A DNA stretch of 5,664 nucleotides from JBGOUJ01 sp041477005 (GCA_041477005.1 JBGOUJ010000520.1:1-5664); one strand, 5' to 3'; positions 1-5,664 are shown, numbered from the stretch's first letter. Notes: generated by a model not told the origin, from the sequence alone. Numbers and translations are program-made.

Positions 1-40
1 AGAAAGCCCTTCCGAGCCGCGACCGTCAGGGAGCGGTTGG
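1..40. repeat. Hairpin-forming intergenic element, possible dispersed repeat
   Basis: This lies just past the stop codon of the propeller-cytochrome gene. Bases 17-20 (CCGC) pair with 33-36 (GCGG), and 23-24 (CC) pair with 29-30 (GG). The two stems are separated by a GA/GA internal mismatch and close on a GTCA loop. No T-run follows on the minus strand, so it is not a classical Rho-independent terminator, although it could protect the 3' end of the transcript. The wording of this element (GAGCCGCGACCGTCAGGG) resembles an intergenic sequence I recall recurring in Solibacter-type genomes. That is recollection, since only one copy is present here. Confidence 0.35.
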
Positions 41-63
41 CACTGTTAGTTCTTGACAGGCCC

Positions 64-3000
64 TTACTGCACGCCGATCGTCACGGTATTCGCGCTCTGT
101 CCGTCGACGGTCAGCAGCACGTCCAGCTCGCCGCGTCCTTTGAGCGCCACAGGCAGTTGCACGTTCACCTGGTCGAGCCCCACAAATGTGCCTTGCGGTC
201 CCGCGAACAATACCGGCACATTCACGCCCCCGATACTGCACTGGACCGCGGAAAGCGCGCTGCGATTGCGAATGCCGCTCCCGTAGAAAGTGACGAACAC
301 CGCATCGGTGGCCGCTCCCAGATCCATCCTCGCGGTGGTACAGTTCTTCCCGCTGCTGTCACACTGAAATACCGCCACCGGGGTCTGGGAACCATTGGCA
401 GCGAAGCGGACCGCGGTCGCGGCGGCCACGCCGCTTCCGTTCGCGTTCGCGGAAAAGACCCCGGGCGCCACCGCGGTGATGGTGACCGTACCGGTGGAGA
501 CGGCGCCCGCGTTGCTTGTCACCGTGACCGCGGCTGTGCCGGTCGCCGTCCCCGGCGGCATTTCGTAATTGACCTGTCCCGGTCCGGCATAAAACAGAGG
601 CGAAAGCCGCAGCTTGCCGGCTGAGTCCAGCACCGCCACGGTCGTGCCGCCGAGAGTCGTGGGTAGGGGGATCGCGGAAGCAGCCTGCGCCTGGGTTGCG
701 AGCAGCGAGCCGAACCCCGCGGCAATGCTTTCAGGCGCCAGGGGCGCACCGCCGTAATTGGCGTAGCTGGCCGCCGAAACGGTGCTCACGGCGCCCGCAG
801 CGCTCGGATTGATCGGCTGCGTCGAACCATCGATCGAGAGCAGAAACTTGATCAGTTGCTGTCTCGCGTTGTTGTCCAACAGGTAATCGGTCCCGCCCGA
901 TCCTGCCGTGCGGTGGGGGACGTTCTGCAAAACGGCGTCGAGCGAATTCGCCGCGCCGCCGTGGAAGAAGGTCTGCGGGAACGCAAACAGCGACAGCAGC
1001 GACGGCGGATTGAATCCATCCGCGCCCAGCGGCGCCGCGGCGGTCGCCCGCACCTCGTTGGCGGCCTTGGAGTCAAAGGTGCCCACGTTGCGAACCTCCG
1101 CGATCAACTGCCCGGCGCTCAGCAGGCTCGCGTCCGGCGCCGGCGTGTAACGGATCTTGCTGGTGGTCCATTGCGCTCCGCCGTGACAGTTCTGGCAGTT
1201 GGCTTGAATGAAGAACTGCCGTCCGGCGGCGACGTCCGCGTCGGTTTTGGAGGCGGGCGAAATGGGCGCGCGAATGCCCGTCTTGACAAAGGCCTTGATG
1301 GCATCCCAGGCCCCCACCCCGCGAACCTTCAACTGGTTCCGGCCCCCGCTGGGCGGCGTGAAGGCGGCGAGGGTCGCGTCCTGGGTGACGCCGTCGGCCA
1401 GCACGATGAGCCCCTGTCCGCCGGAAACACCGCGTATGTTCGCCTCGAAGTCTTCCTCTTCATCGAGGATCGCCGACCAATTCAAGGCCTTTTGAATATT
1501 AGTATTACCCGGCGCAAAATCCGCATGTTGCGACACGGTCCGCCGCGGTCCCGCCGCGAAAATCCACACCACGTTGTCCGACAACCCGAACGGGTGGCAG
1601 GCGGCGCACGAACCCCAACCGTTGTTCGACATGCGCCCGGTGATGGCCGGCTGGCCGGCGGAGGGCGGGTCGAACTCCCCGATGGACGTGTGGTACAGCT
1701 CCTTCCCGATCTGAATCGTATCCTCGGCCGTGCCCCGCTGCGGCAAATTGGCGGATGGTATCGTGGTGGACACCTTCTCCACGGCGCCGGTCAAGTCGAT
1801 CACGGTCACATCTCGCGAGACGTAATTCATTACGTAGGCGGTGGTGTCGGTGGAGTTCACCACGATGCCGCGAGGATTCTTGCCGGTGGCAATCTCCAGC
1901 ACGCGGGTGGCGTCGGTGGGGTCGCTTTGCACGGCGGGAGTGCCGTTCGCCGGATCGATCGCGACCTTCACCACGATGTTGCTGGCCGCACTGATCGCAT
2001 AGCCCTGGTCGGACTGGTGCTTGAACGCGATCGCCCACGGCTGGGTAATGAAGCGCTTGGCGGAATTCGTTTGCCGCGCCACCGCCAGATGCATGTTGAT
2101 GGTCTTGCCGGTATCCGCCTTGGCGCCGACATCGATGACGCTCAGCAGGCTCTCCGTGTTGACGTCGAAGCGAACCGGGCCGTTCGGAGCAGCGCCGGTG
2201 TTGGGAACAAACGCAAAGCGGCCCCGAATCGCGATGTTGTTGAGCTGATTCGGATAGGCGCCCGTGGTGAACTTGAAGTCGGCCGGGGCCGGGGTGGCCG
2301 GCGGCGCAATCCGCTGCAGCGCGTCCCCGGCGGCCTTGAATCCCGTGTCGGCAAGCGGGTTGAGAATCACTTCCCCGGTCGCCGTATCCGTGGCGGCGGA
2401 AATCACCGTTACATGACCGGCTTTCGCGTCGTCAGCGCCGTCGAACTTGCCTTGCACCGGCAGCGAGAGGAACTGCGTAACAAGAACCGTCTCCTGCGTG
2501 TCGTCGCCGGAGCCGGCGTTTGTGATCGCGATGCCCCGCGGCTCGATGCCGGCGTTGGCAATAGTCTTGATCACCTGATTCGTTGTGGTATCGATCACCG
2601 ACACGCTGTTCGAGCGGGCGTTGGTGACGTACAACTTACGCCCCGTGGGCGTCAGCGCCAGGCCGTAAGGTTCCGTCCCGACTGTGATATTGGTGACCAC
2701 GGACGCCACCGCAGTGGTGGTTCGATCGACGGCCAGCACCGTCACGGTTCCACTCACCGTGTTGGCCACATAGGCGCGAGTGCCGTCCACGGAGAGCGCC
2801 ACGCCATTCGGTTCGGTGCCCACCGGGACCTCGGCGAGGCGCGTGTTGTTTCCGGTCCGCACGTCGAAGAAACTCACGGTGTTATTGTCGGGATTCGCCG
2901 CGATCAGCAGCGAATCATCTGCGCTGAGAGCCAGCGGTTGCGAGGAAGTCGGTCCTGTAAAGCGAGTGGGGCCGGCAGCCGCCACCCCGGGCTCGTGGCC

Positions 3001-3072
3001 CTGGTACAGCTTGAAAGCCGTCAGAGCGATCGCGGCAAGAACTGCCAGCCTTACAAAGCGAGTTGCCTTCAT
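64..3072 (-). CDS. Exported YVTN beta-propeller / di-haem cytochrome c fusion with C-terminal TIGR03437 domain
   Basis: This 1002-residue protein probably acts outside the cytoplasm, because haem c is attached in the periplasm. Residues 7-20 are a hydrophobic export signal or membrane anchor after a basic start (MKATRFVR). YVTN-type blades are visible near 47-71, 88-116, 131-172 and 400-427 (for example LYVTNARSNSVSVID), suggesting a propeller over about 35-445. A cytochrome c region follows, with CAACH at 489-493 and CQNCH at 626-630. The phrases FNPPSLLSLF and FFHGGAA after the second site are typical of di-haem peroxidase/MauG-like and related cytochromes. From about residue 765 (VSAASYANYGG) to the end is the TIGR03437 domain, whose function is unknown. 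The start was set at 3072 and not at the in-frame ATG at 3099, because GGAGG stands 7 bases before it. The role is unproven: an electron-transfer or redox protein, perhaps surface-associated. The nearest upstream neighbour on the same strand is the PHP metallohydrolase, 170 bases away. No methionine follows either haem site. Confidence 0.88.
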   Translation of the reverse strand: MKATRFVRLAVLAAIALTAFKLYQGHEPGVAAAGPTRFTGPTSSQPLALSADDSLLIAANPDNNTVSFFDVRTGNNTRLAEVPVGTEPNGVALSVDGTRAYVANTVSGTVTVLAVDRTTTAVASVVTNITVGTEPYGLALTPTGRKLYVTNARSNSVSVIDTTTNQVIKTIANAGIEPRGIAITNAGSGDDTQETVLVTQFLSLPVQGKFDGADDAKAGHVTVISAATDTATGEVILNPLADTGFKAAGDALQRIAPPATPAPADFKFTTGAYPNQLNNIAIRGRFAFVPNTGAAPNGPVRFDVNTESLLSVIDVGAKADTGKTINMHLAVARQTNSAKRFITQPWAIAFKHQSDQGYAISAASNIVVKVAIDPANGTPAVQSDPTDATRVLEIATGKNPRGIVVNSTDTTAYVMNYVSRDVTVIDLTGAVEKVSTTIPSANLPQRGTAEDTIQIGKELYHTSIGEFDPPSAGQPAITGRMSNNGWGSCAACHPFGLSDNVVWIFAAGPRRTVSQHADFAPGNTNIQKALNWSAILDEEEDFEANIRGVSGGQGLIVLADGVTQDATLAAFTPPSGGRNQLKVRGVGAWDAIKAFVKTGIRAPISPASKTDADVAAGRQFFIQANCQNCHGGAQWTTSKIRYTPAPDASLLSAGQLIAEVRNVGTFDSKAANEVRATAAAPLGADGFNPPSLLSLFAFPQTFFHGGAANSLDAVLQNVPHRTAGSGGTDYLLDNNARQQLIKFLLSIDGSTQPINPSAAGAVSTVSAASYANYGGAPLAPESIAAGFGSLLATQAQAASAIPLPTTLGGTTVAVLDSAGKLRLSPLFYAGPGQVNYEMPPGTATGTAAVTVTSNAGAVSTGTVTITAVAPGVFSANANGSGVAAATAVRFAANGSQTPVAVFQCDSSGKNCTTARMDLGAATDAVFVTFYGSGIRNRSALSAVQCSIGGVNVPVLFAGPQGTFVGLDQVNVQLPVALKGRGELDVLLTVDGQSANTVTIGVQ

Positions 3073-3079
3073 GTCGAAT

Positions 3080-3084
3080 CCTCC
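3080..3084 (-). promoter_or_regulatory. Ribosome binding site of the propeller-cytochrome gene
   Basis: On the minus strand GGAGG is followed by ATTCGAC and then ATG at 3072. A five-base anti-16S match at 7-base spacing decides the start. The longer frame beginning at 3099 would add nine residues ahead of the signal sequence and would place this site inside the coding region. Confidence 0.85.
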
Positions 3085-3151
3085 GGGTGAGAACCCCAAA
3101 TGGAAATCCCGGCTGCGGGTCGGGCCACCCTTGACTTGTAGGGTAGCTGGA

Positions 3152-3181
3152 AGTATACACCAGACCGCTCTGCGTCGCCAA
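3152..3181 (-). promoter_or_regulatory. Sigma-70-type promoter candidate for the propeller-cytochrome gene
   Basis: On the minus strand TTGGCG (3176-3181, four of six matches to the -35 consensus) and TATACT (3152-3157, five of six) are separated by 18 bases. Transcription would begin near 3145 and give a leader of about 70 bases before the ATG at 3072. This is the best promoter-like sequence in the intergenic region. It suggests the gene can be transcribed independently of the metallohydrolase upstream. Confidence 0.5.
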
Positions 3182-3189
3182 GTCGAAGT

Positions 3190-3214
3190 CCGGTTCCCCC
3201 GGTTCCCCGGTTCC
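3190..3214. repeat. Three tandem copies of CCGGTTCC
   Basis: The unit CCGGTTCC occurs three times in a row on the plus strand (GGAACCGG on the minus strand), with one extra C after the first copy. The array ends 9 bases upstream of the -35 candidate for the propeller-cytochrome gene. It could change copy number by slippage or serve as an operator-like site. Nothing in the sequence proves either. Confidence 0.7.
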
Positions 3215-3235
3215 TTGAGCTTCTAGTGGGTTTTC

Positions 3236-3253
3236 CCGGAGCTTAAGCCCCGG
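3236..3253 (-). other. Inverted repeat enclosing the stop codon of the metallohydrolase gene
   Basis: In minus-strand RNA these 18 bases can fold into a seven-pair stem (CCGGGGC with GCUCCGG, including one G-U pair) around a UUAA loop that contains part of the stop codon. The bases after the stem are GAAAACCC, with no U-run, so a classical intrinsic terminator is not supported. It may act as a weak 3'-end structure or be a chance palindrome. Confidence 0.35.
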
Positions 3254-4898
3254 CGGCCCCGCCGGCAAGCTTGGTGTACACGGCTCGGCCGCGTTCGAAG
3301 GCCTCGATTGACGCCCGCTGGTCCGAGGCGCTCGAGAAGCGCGCGTCGGTTTTCAGCCATTGAACCGCGTTGTTCAGATAGCGCACGTAATACTGTGCGT
3401 CGTCGCGGCTGCGGATTGCCTTGCCGTCCCGAATCGCGTAGACCGGGGAAGAATGCGCGAAGACGGCCTCGGGACGGCGCGTTCCGTACAGGCTGCTCAG
3501 TAACGTCCCTTGCTCGTTGTGGACCTTCTGGAAGTCGATGCCGCGATAGCGCTGGAGGTCCTCGTAGGCTCGCGCCGCGATCCAGCAACTGCCGCGCAGC
3601 GGATATTCGAGGTGGATCTCGGCCTTGTGTTTGGGCCCGCTCGGAGTGGCTTCGCCGATTGCGTTCCCGTTGGACACGATTTCCAACCGGTCGTAAGGAA
3701 GCTGCGATTCAGCCTTCGCGTGAATCCGGAGGACTTTGTCCTTGCCGGATGACAGCGAGAGCGTGGATCCCGCTTCGCGGCCGTTGACCGTAAACGTCAG
3801 GAGCGGGCTGTTGGTGACGAAGGTACGACCTTGCTTGAGCGCGTCGATCCAGCTCTGATAGCTGAAATCGCCGTCGATATGGGCATAAACGCGGTTGGCG
3901 CCCACGGTGACGAACGTCGTCATCTTGTCGGTTCCGGCGGTGGCGGTCAGGCGGAACCCGCAGTTCAGATAGCGATACCACATGCGCAGCCCATGGTTGG
4001 ACTCGATCTCGGGTACTACCTGCTTCATGAATACCGGCAGCTCCCGAGGCTCGAGCACGCTGAGAATCTCCAGGCCGTCCAGCTTTTCGAGCGCCACGTC
4101 GAGCGGGCTCTCGACCCCCGGCCAGCTCGGAAAATGAGCCCAGGAGACGTAGCCGCCCTGCGCGTGGACCCGGTCGCAGACCTCGGCGTGGAGCGGGTAA
4201 TCATAGGGCTGCATGGTCTTCACCGGCTCGATCAGGGTCTTCAGGTTGAGCAGGCACATGTGGCCCAAATGATTGTTGCGGAATTCCTGGGTCACGTAGA
4301 TCAGGTGTTTCCCGCTGGAATTCCCATTCACCCGGCCTTCGAATTCATTCTGGTCCTTGGTGAAATCCGATGTGAGGATGTTGGCGACGTTTAAATCCTC
4401 GGCATCCATTTCCAGCCGGCAAGTCTTGGGGGCGATGTGATGGATATGGATGTCGCCGCCGTACCAGCCCTGGGTAGAAACGGAGGACCAGCGGGAGAGC
4501 GGAACCGTGAATGCGCCATCGCGAACGCCGGCCCGCGTGATCTCGCCCTCAGCGATGCCGTACTCGTATCCTTTGAGGACCTGGTATCGCAGCGGCAGCC
4601 AGACGGGGTCGACGAGGAACTCGCCGCTGACATAGGAGAACCGGCGCGACTGGAAGCGCACGTCGCCCTCTTGGGCGTCGGCGGCCAGGCTTCCGGGATG
4701 GCCGAGCGGTACGACCTCGTTCCCGCGGGCATCCATCAATCGCAAGCGCGCCGCGACGGCGCGCCCCGCGTCGCGGTCGGTAACGCGGCAGACGATTGGC
4801 TGGCCCTGGGCAGCCGCGAGGCGCCAGCCGATACCGGCACTGGCCACGTCACGAATGAAACGGCGTCGATCGCCAAACAGTAAGTTCTTAACGCTCAT
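3243..4898 (-). CDS. CehA/McbA-family PHP-fold metallohydrolase, probably Tat-exported
   Basis: This 551-residue protein is predicted to be a metal-dependent hydrolase related to the CehA/McbA group, named for carbaryl hydrolases. Its own substrate is unknown. Residues 11-15 (RRRFI) followed by VASAGIG resemble a twin-arginine signal, with processing likely near the AAAQG at 28-32. Residues about 33-145 look like a small beta domain (GQPIVCRVTDRDAGR). The PHP-type metal motifs begin with GDIHIHH: D149, H151, H153 and H154. Further candidate ligands are E205, H210, H213 and H255 (VSWAHF), and D324 in TATAGTDKM. The family's GRTFVTNSPLL motif is at 358-367 and leads into a beta domain to about 450 and a helical tail. 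The usual DxH histidine after D324 is replaced by methionine at position 326. The ATG at 4898 has AAGGA a few bases upstream. The twin-arginine-like start directly after it supports this choice. The family assignment is firm; the reaction is not. Confidence 0.88.
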   Translation of the reverse strand: MSVKNLLFGDRRRFIRDVASAGIGWRLAAAQGQPIVCRVTDRDAGRAVAARLRLMDARGNEVVPLGHPGSLAADAQEGDVRFQSRRFSYVSGEFLVDPVWLPLRYQVLKGYEYGIAEGEITRAGVRDGAFTVPLSRWSSVSTQGWYGGDIHIHHIAPKTCRLEMDAEDLNVANILTSDFTKDQNEFEGRVNGNSSGKHLIYVTQEFRNNHLGHMCLLNLKTLIEPVKTMQPYDYPLHAEVCDRVHAQGGYVSWAHFPSWPGVESPLDVALEKLDGLEILSVLEPRELPVFMKQVVPEIESNHGLRMWYRYLNCGFRLTATAGTDKMTTFVTVGANRVYAHIDGDFSYQSWIDALKQGRTFVTNSPLLTFTVNGREAGSTLSLSSGKDKVLRIHAKAESQLPYDRLEIVSNGNAIGEATPSGPKHKAEIHLEYPLRGSCWIAARAYEDLQRYRGIDFQKVHNEQGTLLSSLYGTRRPEAVFAHSSPVYAIRDGKAIRSRDDAQYYVRYLNNAVQWLKTDARFSSASDQRASIEAFERGRAVYTKLAGGAAGA

Positions 4899-4900
4899 TA

Positions 4901-4907
4901 TTCCTTC
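4901..4907 (-). promoter_or_regulatory. Ribosome binding site of the metallohydrolase gene
   Basis: On the minus strand the sequence reads GAAGGAATAATG, giving a purine-rich GAAGGA core ending only three to four bases before the ATG at 4898. The spacing is short but the match is good, and no better start with a site is present nearby. Confidence 0.55.
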
Positions 4908-4922
4908 TTCGCCTCGCCCATC

Positions 4923-4953
4923 GTTATGAACAGGATGCGGTATGACAAGTCAA
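4923..4953 (-). promoter_or_regulatory. Promoter candidate for the metallohydrolase gene
   Basis: On the minus strand TTGACT (4948-4953, five of six to the -35 consensus) is followed after 19 bases by CATAAC (4923-4928, four of six to the -10 consensus). The expected transcript start near 4916 leaves a short leader that includes the ribosome binding site. The spacing is long, so this is only moderately supported. It occupies the stretch where the neighbouring TIGR03437 fragment loses its resemblance to the domain. Confidence 0.4.
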
Positions 4954-5136
4954 TTCAGATGCGCTCCCGAGGATCGTGAAAATGGAGCCTTGCGCGATCG
5001 ATCTGGTGGGCAAACCCGGCGGCGCGAAACTGGCCGCATTCACGATGCCCTTCGCCGCAATAAACGGCTGTCCTCGCGAGACCCCTATCGCCGGCAAGCA
5101 AACGGCTATCAGTCGAACCATTCCGCTCACGCGCAC
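4924..5136 (-). pseudogene. Truncated start of a TIGR03437-domain secreted protein
   Basis: This 70-residue frame starts at GTG 5136, or more naturally at ATG 5121 (residue 6), and stops at 4924. MVRLIAVCLPAIGVSRGQP looks like a signal peptide. It is followed by KGIVNAASFAPPG and RSIAQGSIFTILG, the characteristic opening of the TIGR03437 domain. The same pattern appears inside this window in the propeller-cytochrome (VSAASYANYGG, then ESIAAGFGS). The domain normally runs to about 200 residues or more, but here the resemblance ends near residue 57 (base 4966). The rest (ELTCHTASCS) is unrelated and overlaps the promoter candidate of the metallohydrolase. No continuation is seen in another frame downstream. 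I read it as the 5' remnant of a gene cut by deletion or insertion. A short expressed secreted peptide is possible but less likely. Confidence 0.65.
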
Positions 5137-5140
5137 GGCA

Positions 5141-5275
5141 TTATTCTACTTCAAAAGTACCTGGCGCAGTCATCTGGGCCGGCCGAATCGACGGGGGAGG
5201 CAGCAGCACGGTGAGCAGGGCCGGCAGCAGAAGCAGCCGCGCATGATAGAGCCGCCGCTGATCTTGCCCCTGCAC
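5141..5275 (-). CDS. Short signal-peptide-like ORF, probably a gene remnant
   Basis: Reading from GTG 5275 to TAA 5141 gives 44 residues with a clear signal-sequence layout. The basic start is QRRLYHAR, the hydrophobic core is LLLLPALLTVLLPPP, and a plausible cleavage point follows at RPAQ. The mature part is only MTAPGTFEVE. An in-frame stop (5276-5278) stands directly before the GTG, and no Shine-Dalgarno match is visible, so both start and expression are doubtful. The stop lies four bases before the GTG of the TIGR03437 fragment. It could be a tiny secreted peptide, but a 5' remnant of a larger secreted protein fits better beside the other fragment. I do not recognise a family. Confidence 0.3.
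   Translation of the reverse strand: MQGQDQRRLYHARLLLLPALLTVLLPPPSIRPAQMTAPGTFEVE
5143..5173 (-). promoter_or_regulatory. Weak promoter candidate ahead of the TIGR03437 fragment
   Basis: On the minus strand ATGACT (5168-5173) and TAGAAT (5143-5148, five of six to the -10 consensus) are 19 bases apart. Transcription would start near 5136 and favour the ATG at 5121 as the start of the fragment. It would be the surviving promoter of the original gene. The -35 match is only four of six and the spacing is long. Confidence 0.22.
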
Positions 5276-5384
5276 TCAGACTGCGTTCGAACGCCGCAAG
5301 CCGGCGGTCGATGCGCTCGAAGCAGCGCTCAGTGTGAACTAACGGATTTTGGAGTAAGCCGCCTCAGGGGCGGTGCGTCTGGAC
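5276..5384. other. Intergenic stretch downstream of the STAS gene
   Basis: I see no gene here. Bases 5359-5363 and 5369-5373 form a five-pair GC stem (CCGCC with GGCGG on the minus strand) about 12 bases after the STAS stop codon. It could be a weak terminator, but no T-run follows. A 12-base perfect palindrome (GCGTTCGAACGC) at 5283-5294 is within chance expectation for a window of this length. Confidence 0.4.
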
Positions 5385-5664
5385 TTAGCTGTCAGGATCT
5401 CCCGTGACGGTGAAAGCCTCGGAGGCCGCCGCCAGGGTGGGGTAGAGCGGCAGGATGGTATCGAGTCGTAGAATTTTGAACACCCGATGCACCTTGTCGG
5501 GCACGCACGCCACCCGCAGTTCTCCGCCGGCTCGCGTAGCCTTGGCAAAGCAGGATGCGACGACTTCTATCCCCGTGCTGTCGATGGACTCAACGTCGCT
5601 CAGATCGAAGAGGAGCTTCCTCTCACCCTGCCCCAGCAGCTCGTCGAAGCGTTCTTCAAATCGG
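5385..5664 (-). CDS. STAS-domain anti-sigma-factor antagonist (3' part; gene runs off the window)
   Basis: The last 92 residues are present; the beginning lies beyond the right edge. The stop is TAA at 5385-5387. LLFDLSDVESIDSTGIEVV is the core of an STAS domain of the SpoIIAA/RsbV type: a beta strand, then the DSTG motif. The serine of DSTG (bases 5577-5579) aligns with the residue phosphorylated by the partner anti-sigma kinase in RsbV (Ser56) and SpoIIAA (Ser58). The continuation, GGELRVACVPDKVHRVFKILRLDTILPLYPTLAAASEAF, also follows the family. Such proteins act in the cytoplasm: unphosphorylated they bind the kinase and release a sigma factor or another output. The window holds no partner kinase or phosphatase. 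STAS proteins in this family also serve in phosphorelays unrelated to sigma factors, so the output is open. Confidence 0.88.
   Translation of the reverse strand, partial: RFEERFDELLGQGERKLLFDLSDVESIDSTGIEVVASCFAKATRAGGELRVACVPDKVHRVFKILRLDTILPLYPTLAAASEAFTVTGDPDS

Noticed and set aside
37..624. 195-residue open frame on the plus strand at the left end
   Set aside because: It is antisense to the TIGR03437 domain of the cytochrome fusion, with low-complexity Arg/His-rich composition and no family signature.
856..3090. 744-residue open frame on the plus strand opposite the propeller-cytochrome gene
   Set aside because: It lies in exact codon register opposite a gene with clear domains and a ribosome binding site. 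Its translation is rich in Arg, Gly, Val and His with no recognisable motif, which is typical of antisense frames in GC-rich DNA.
3072..3099. Earlier in-frame ATG for the propeller-cytochrome gene
   Set aside because: The Shine-Dalgarno sequence GGAGG would then fall within the coding region, and nine residues would precede the basic start of the signal sequence.
3831..4394. 187-residue open frame on the plus strand opposite the metallohydrolase
   Set aside because: The opposite strand encodes the PHP metal motifs across the same bases, so this frame is a shadow.
5283..5294. Twelve-base perfect palindrome GCGTTCGAACGC
   Set aside because: About one such palindrome is expected by chance in a window of this length, and it has no partner copy or clear promoter nearby.
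5359..5373. Hairpin after the STAS gene as a terminator
   Set aside because: The stem has only five pairs and no T-run follows it on the minus strand, so it is mentioned only as part of the intergenic stretch.
5339..5548. 69-residue minus-strand frame at the right end
   Set aside because: It overlaps the STAS gene in another frame. The STAS reading shows the DSTG motif and continuous domain similarity, while this one does not.
1..5664. CRISPR array, tRNA, rRNA or insertion sequence
   Set aside because: I found no regularly spaced repeats, no recognisable tRNA or rRNA segments, and no transposase frame or paired terminal inverted repeats.

Overview
The window most likely comes from an acidobacterium of the Solibacter/Bryobacterales group. 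The base composition is high in G+C. Two separate reading frames carry the N-terminal signature of the TIGR03437 ("Soli_cterm") domain, which is characteristic of the secreted proteins of that lineage. This placement rests on protein signatures I recognise, not on a database search.

All supported genes lie on the minus strand, so the order of transcription runs from the right end to the left. At the right edge is the 3' part of an STAS-domain anti-sigma-factor antagonist (5385-5664, cut by the window end). A stretch of about 490 bases with no intact gene of normal size follows (4899-5384). It holds two short reading frames that both look like the beginnings of secreted proteins and then stop: a signal-peptide ORF (5141-5275), and a signal peptide plus the first strands of a TIGR03437 domain (4924-5136). 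Next is an intact CehA/McbA-type PHP-fold metallohydrolase with a twin-arginine-like N terminus (3243-4898). A 170-base intergenic region follows, with a short tandem repeat and a good promoter candidate. It leads into a large exported fusion protein (64-3072): YVTN-type beta-propeller, two CxxCH haem c sites, and a C-terminal TIGR03437 domain. The left 63 bases hold a hairpin-forming sequence that may be a dispersed intergenic repeat.

The metallohydrolase and the propeller-cytochrome are both predicted to be exported and are neighbours on the same strand, so they may act on the same extracytoplasmic process. A promoter candidate precedes each of them, so co-transcription is not required, and no substrate can be named from sequence. 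The STAS protein appears to belong to a separate regulatory unit. The most unusual points are the run of truncated secreted-protein starts beside the metallohydrolase, the absence of methionine after either haem site, and the altered last metal motif of the PHP enzyme. I see no clear evidence of a wholly new system here.
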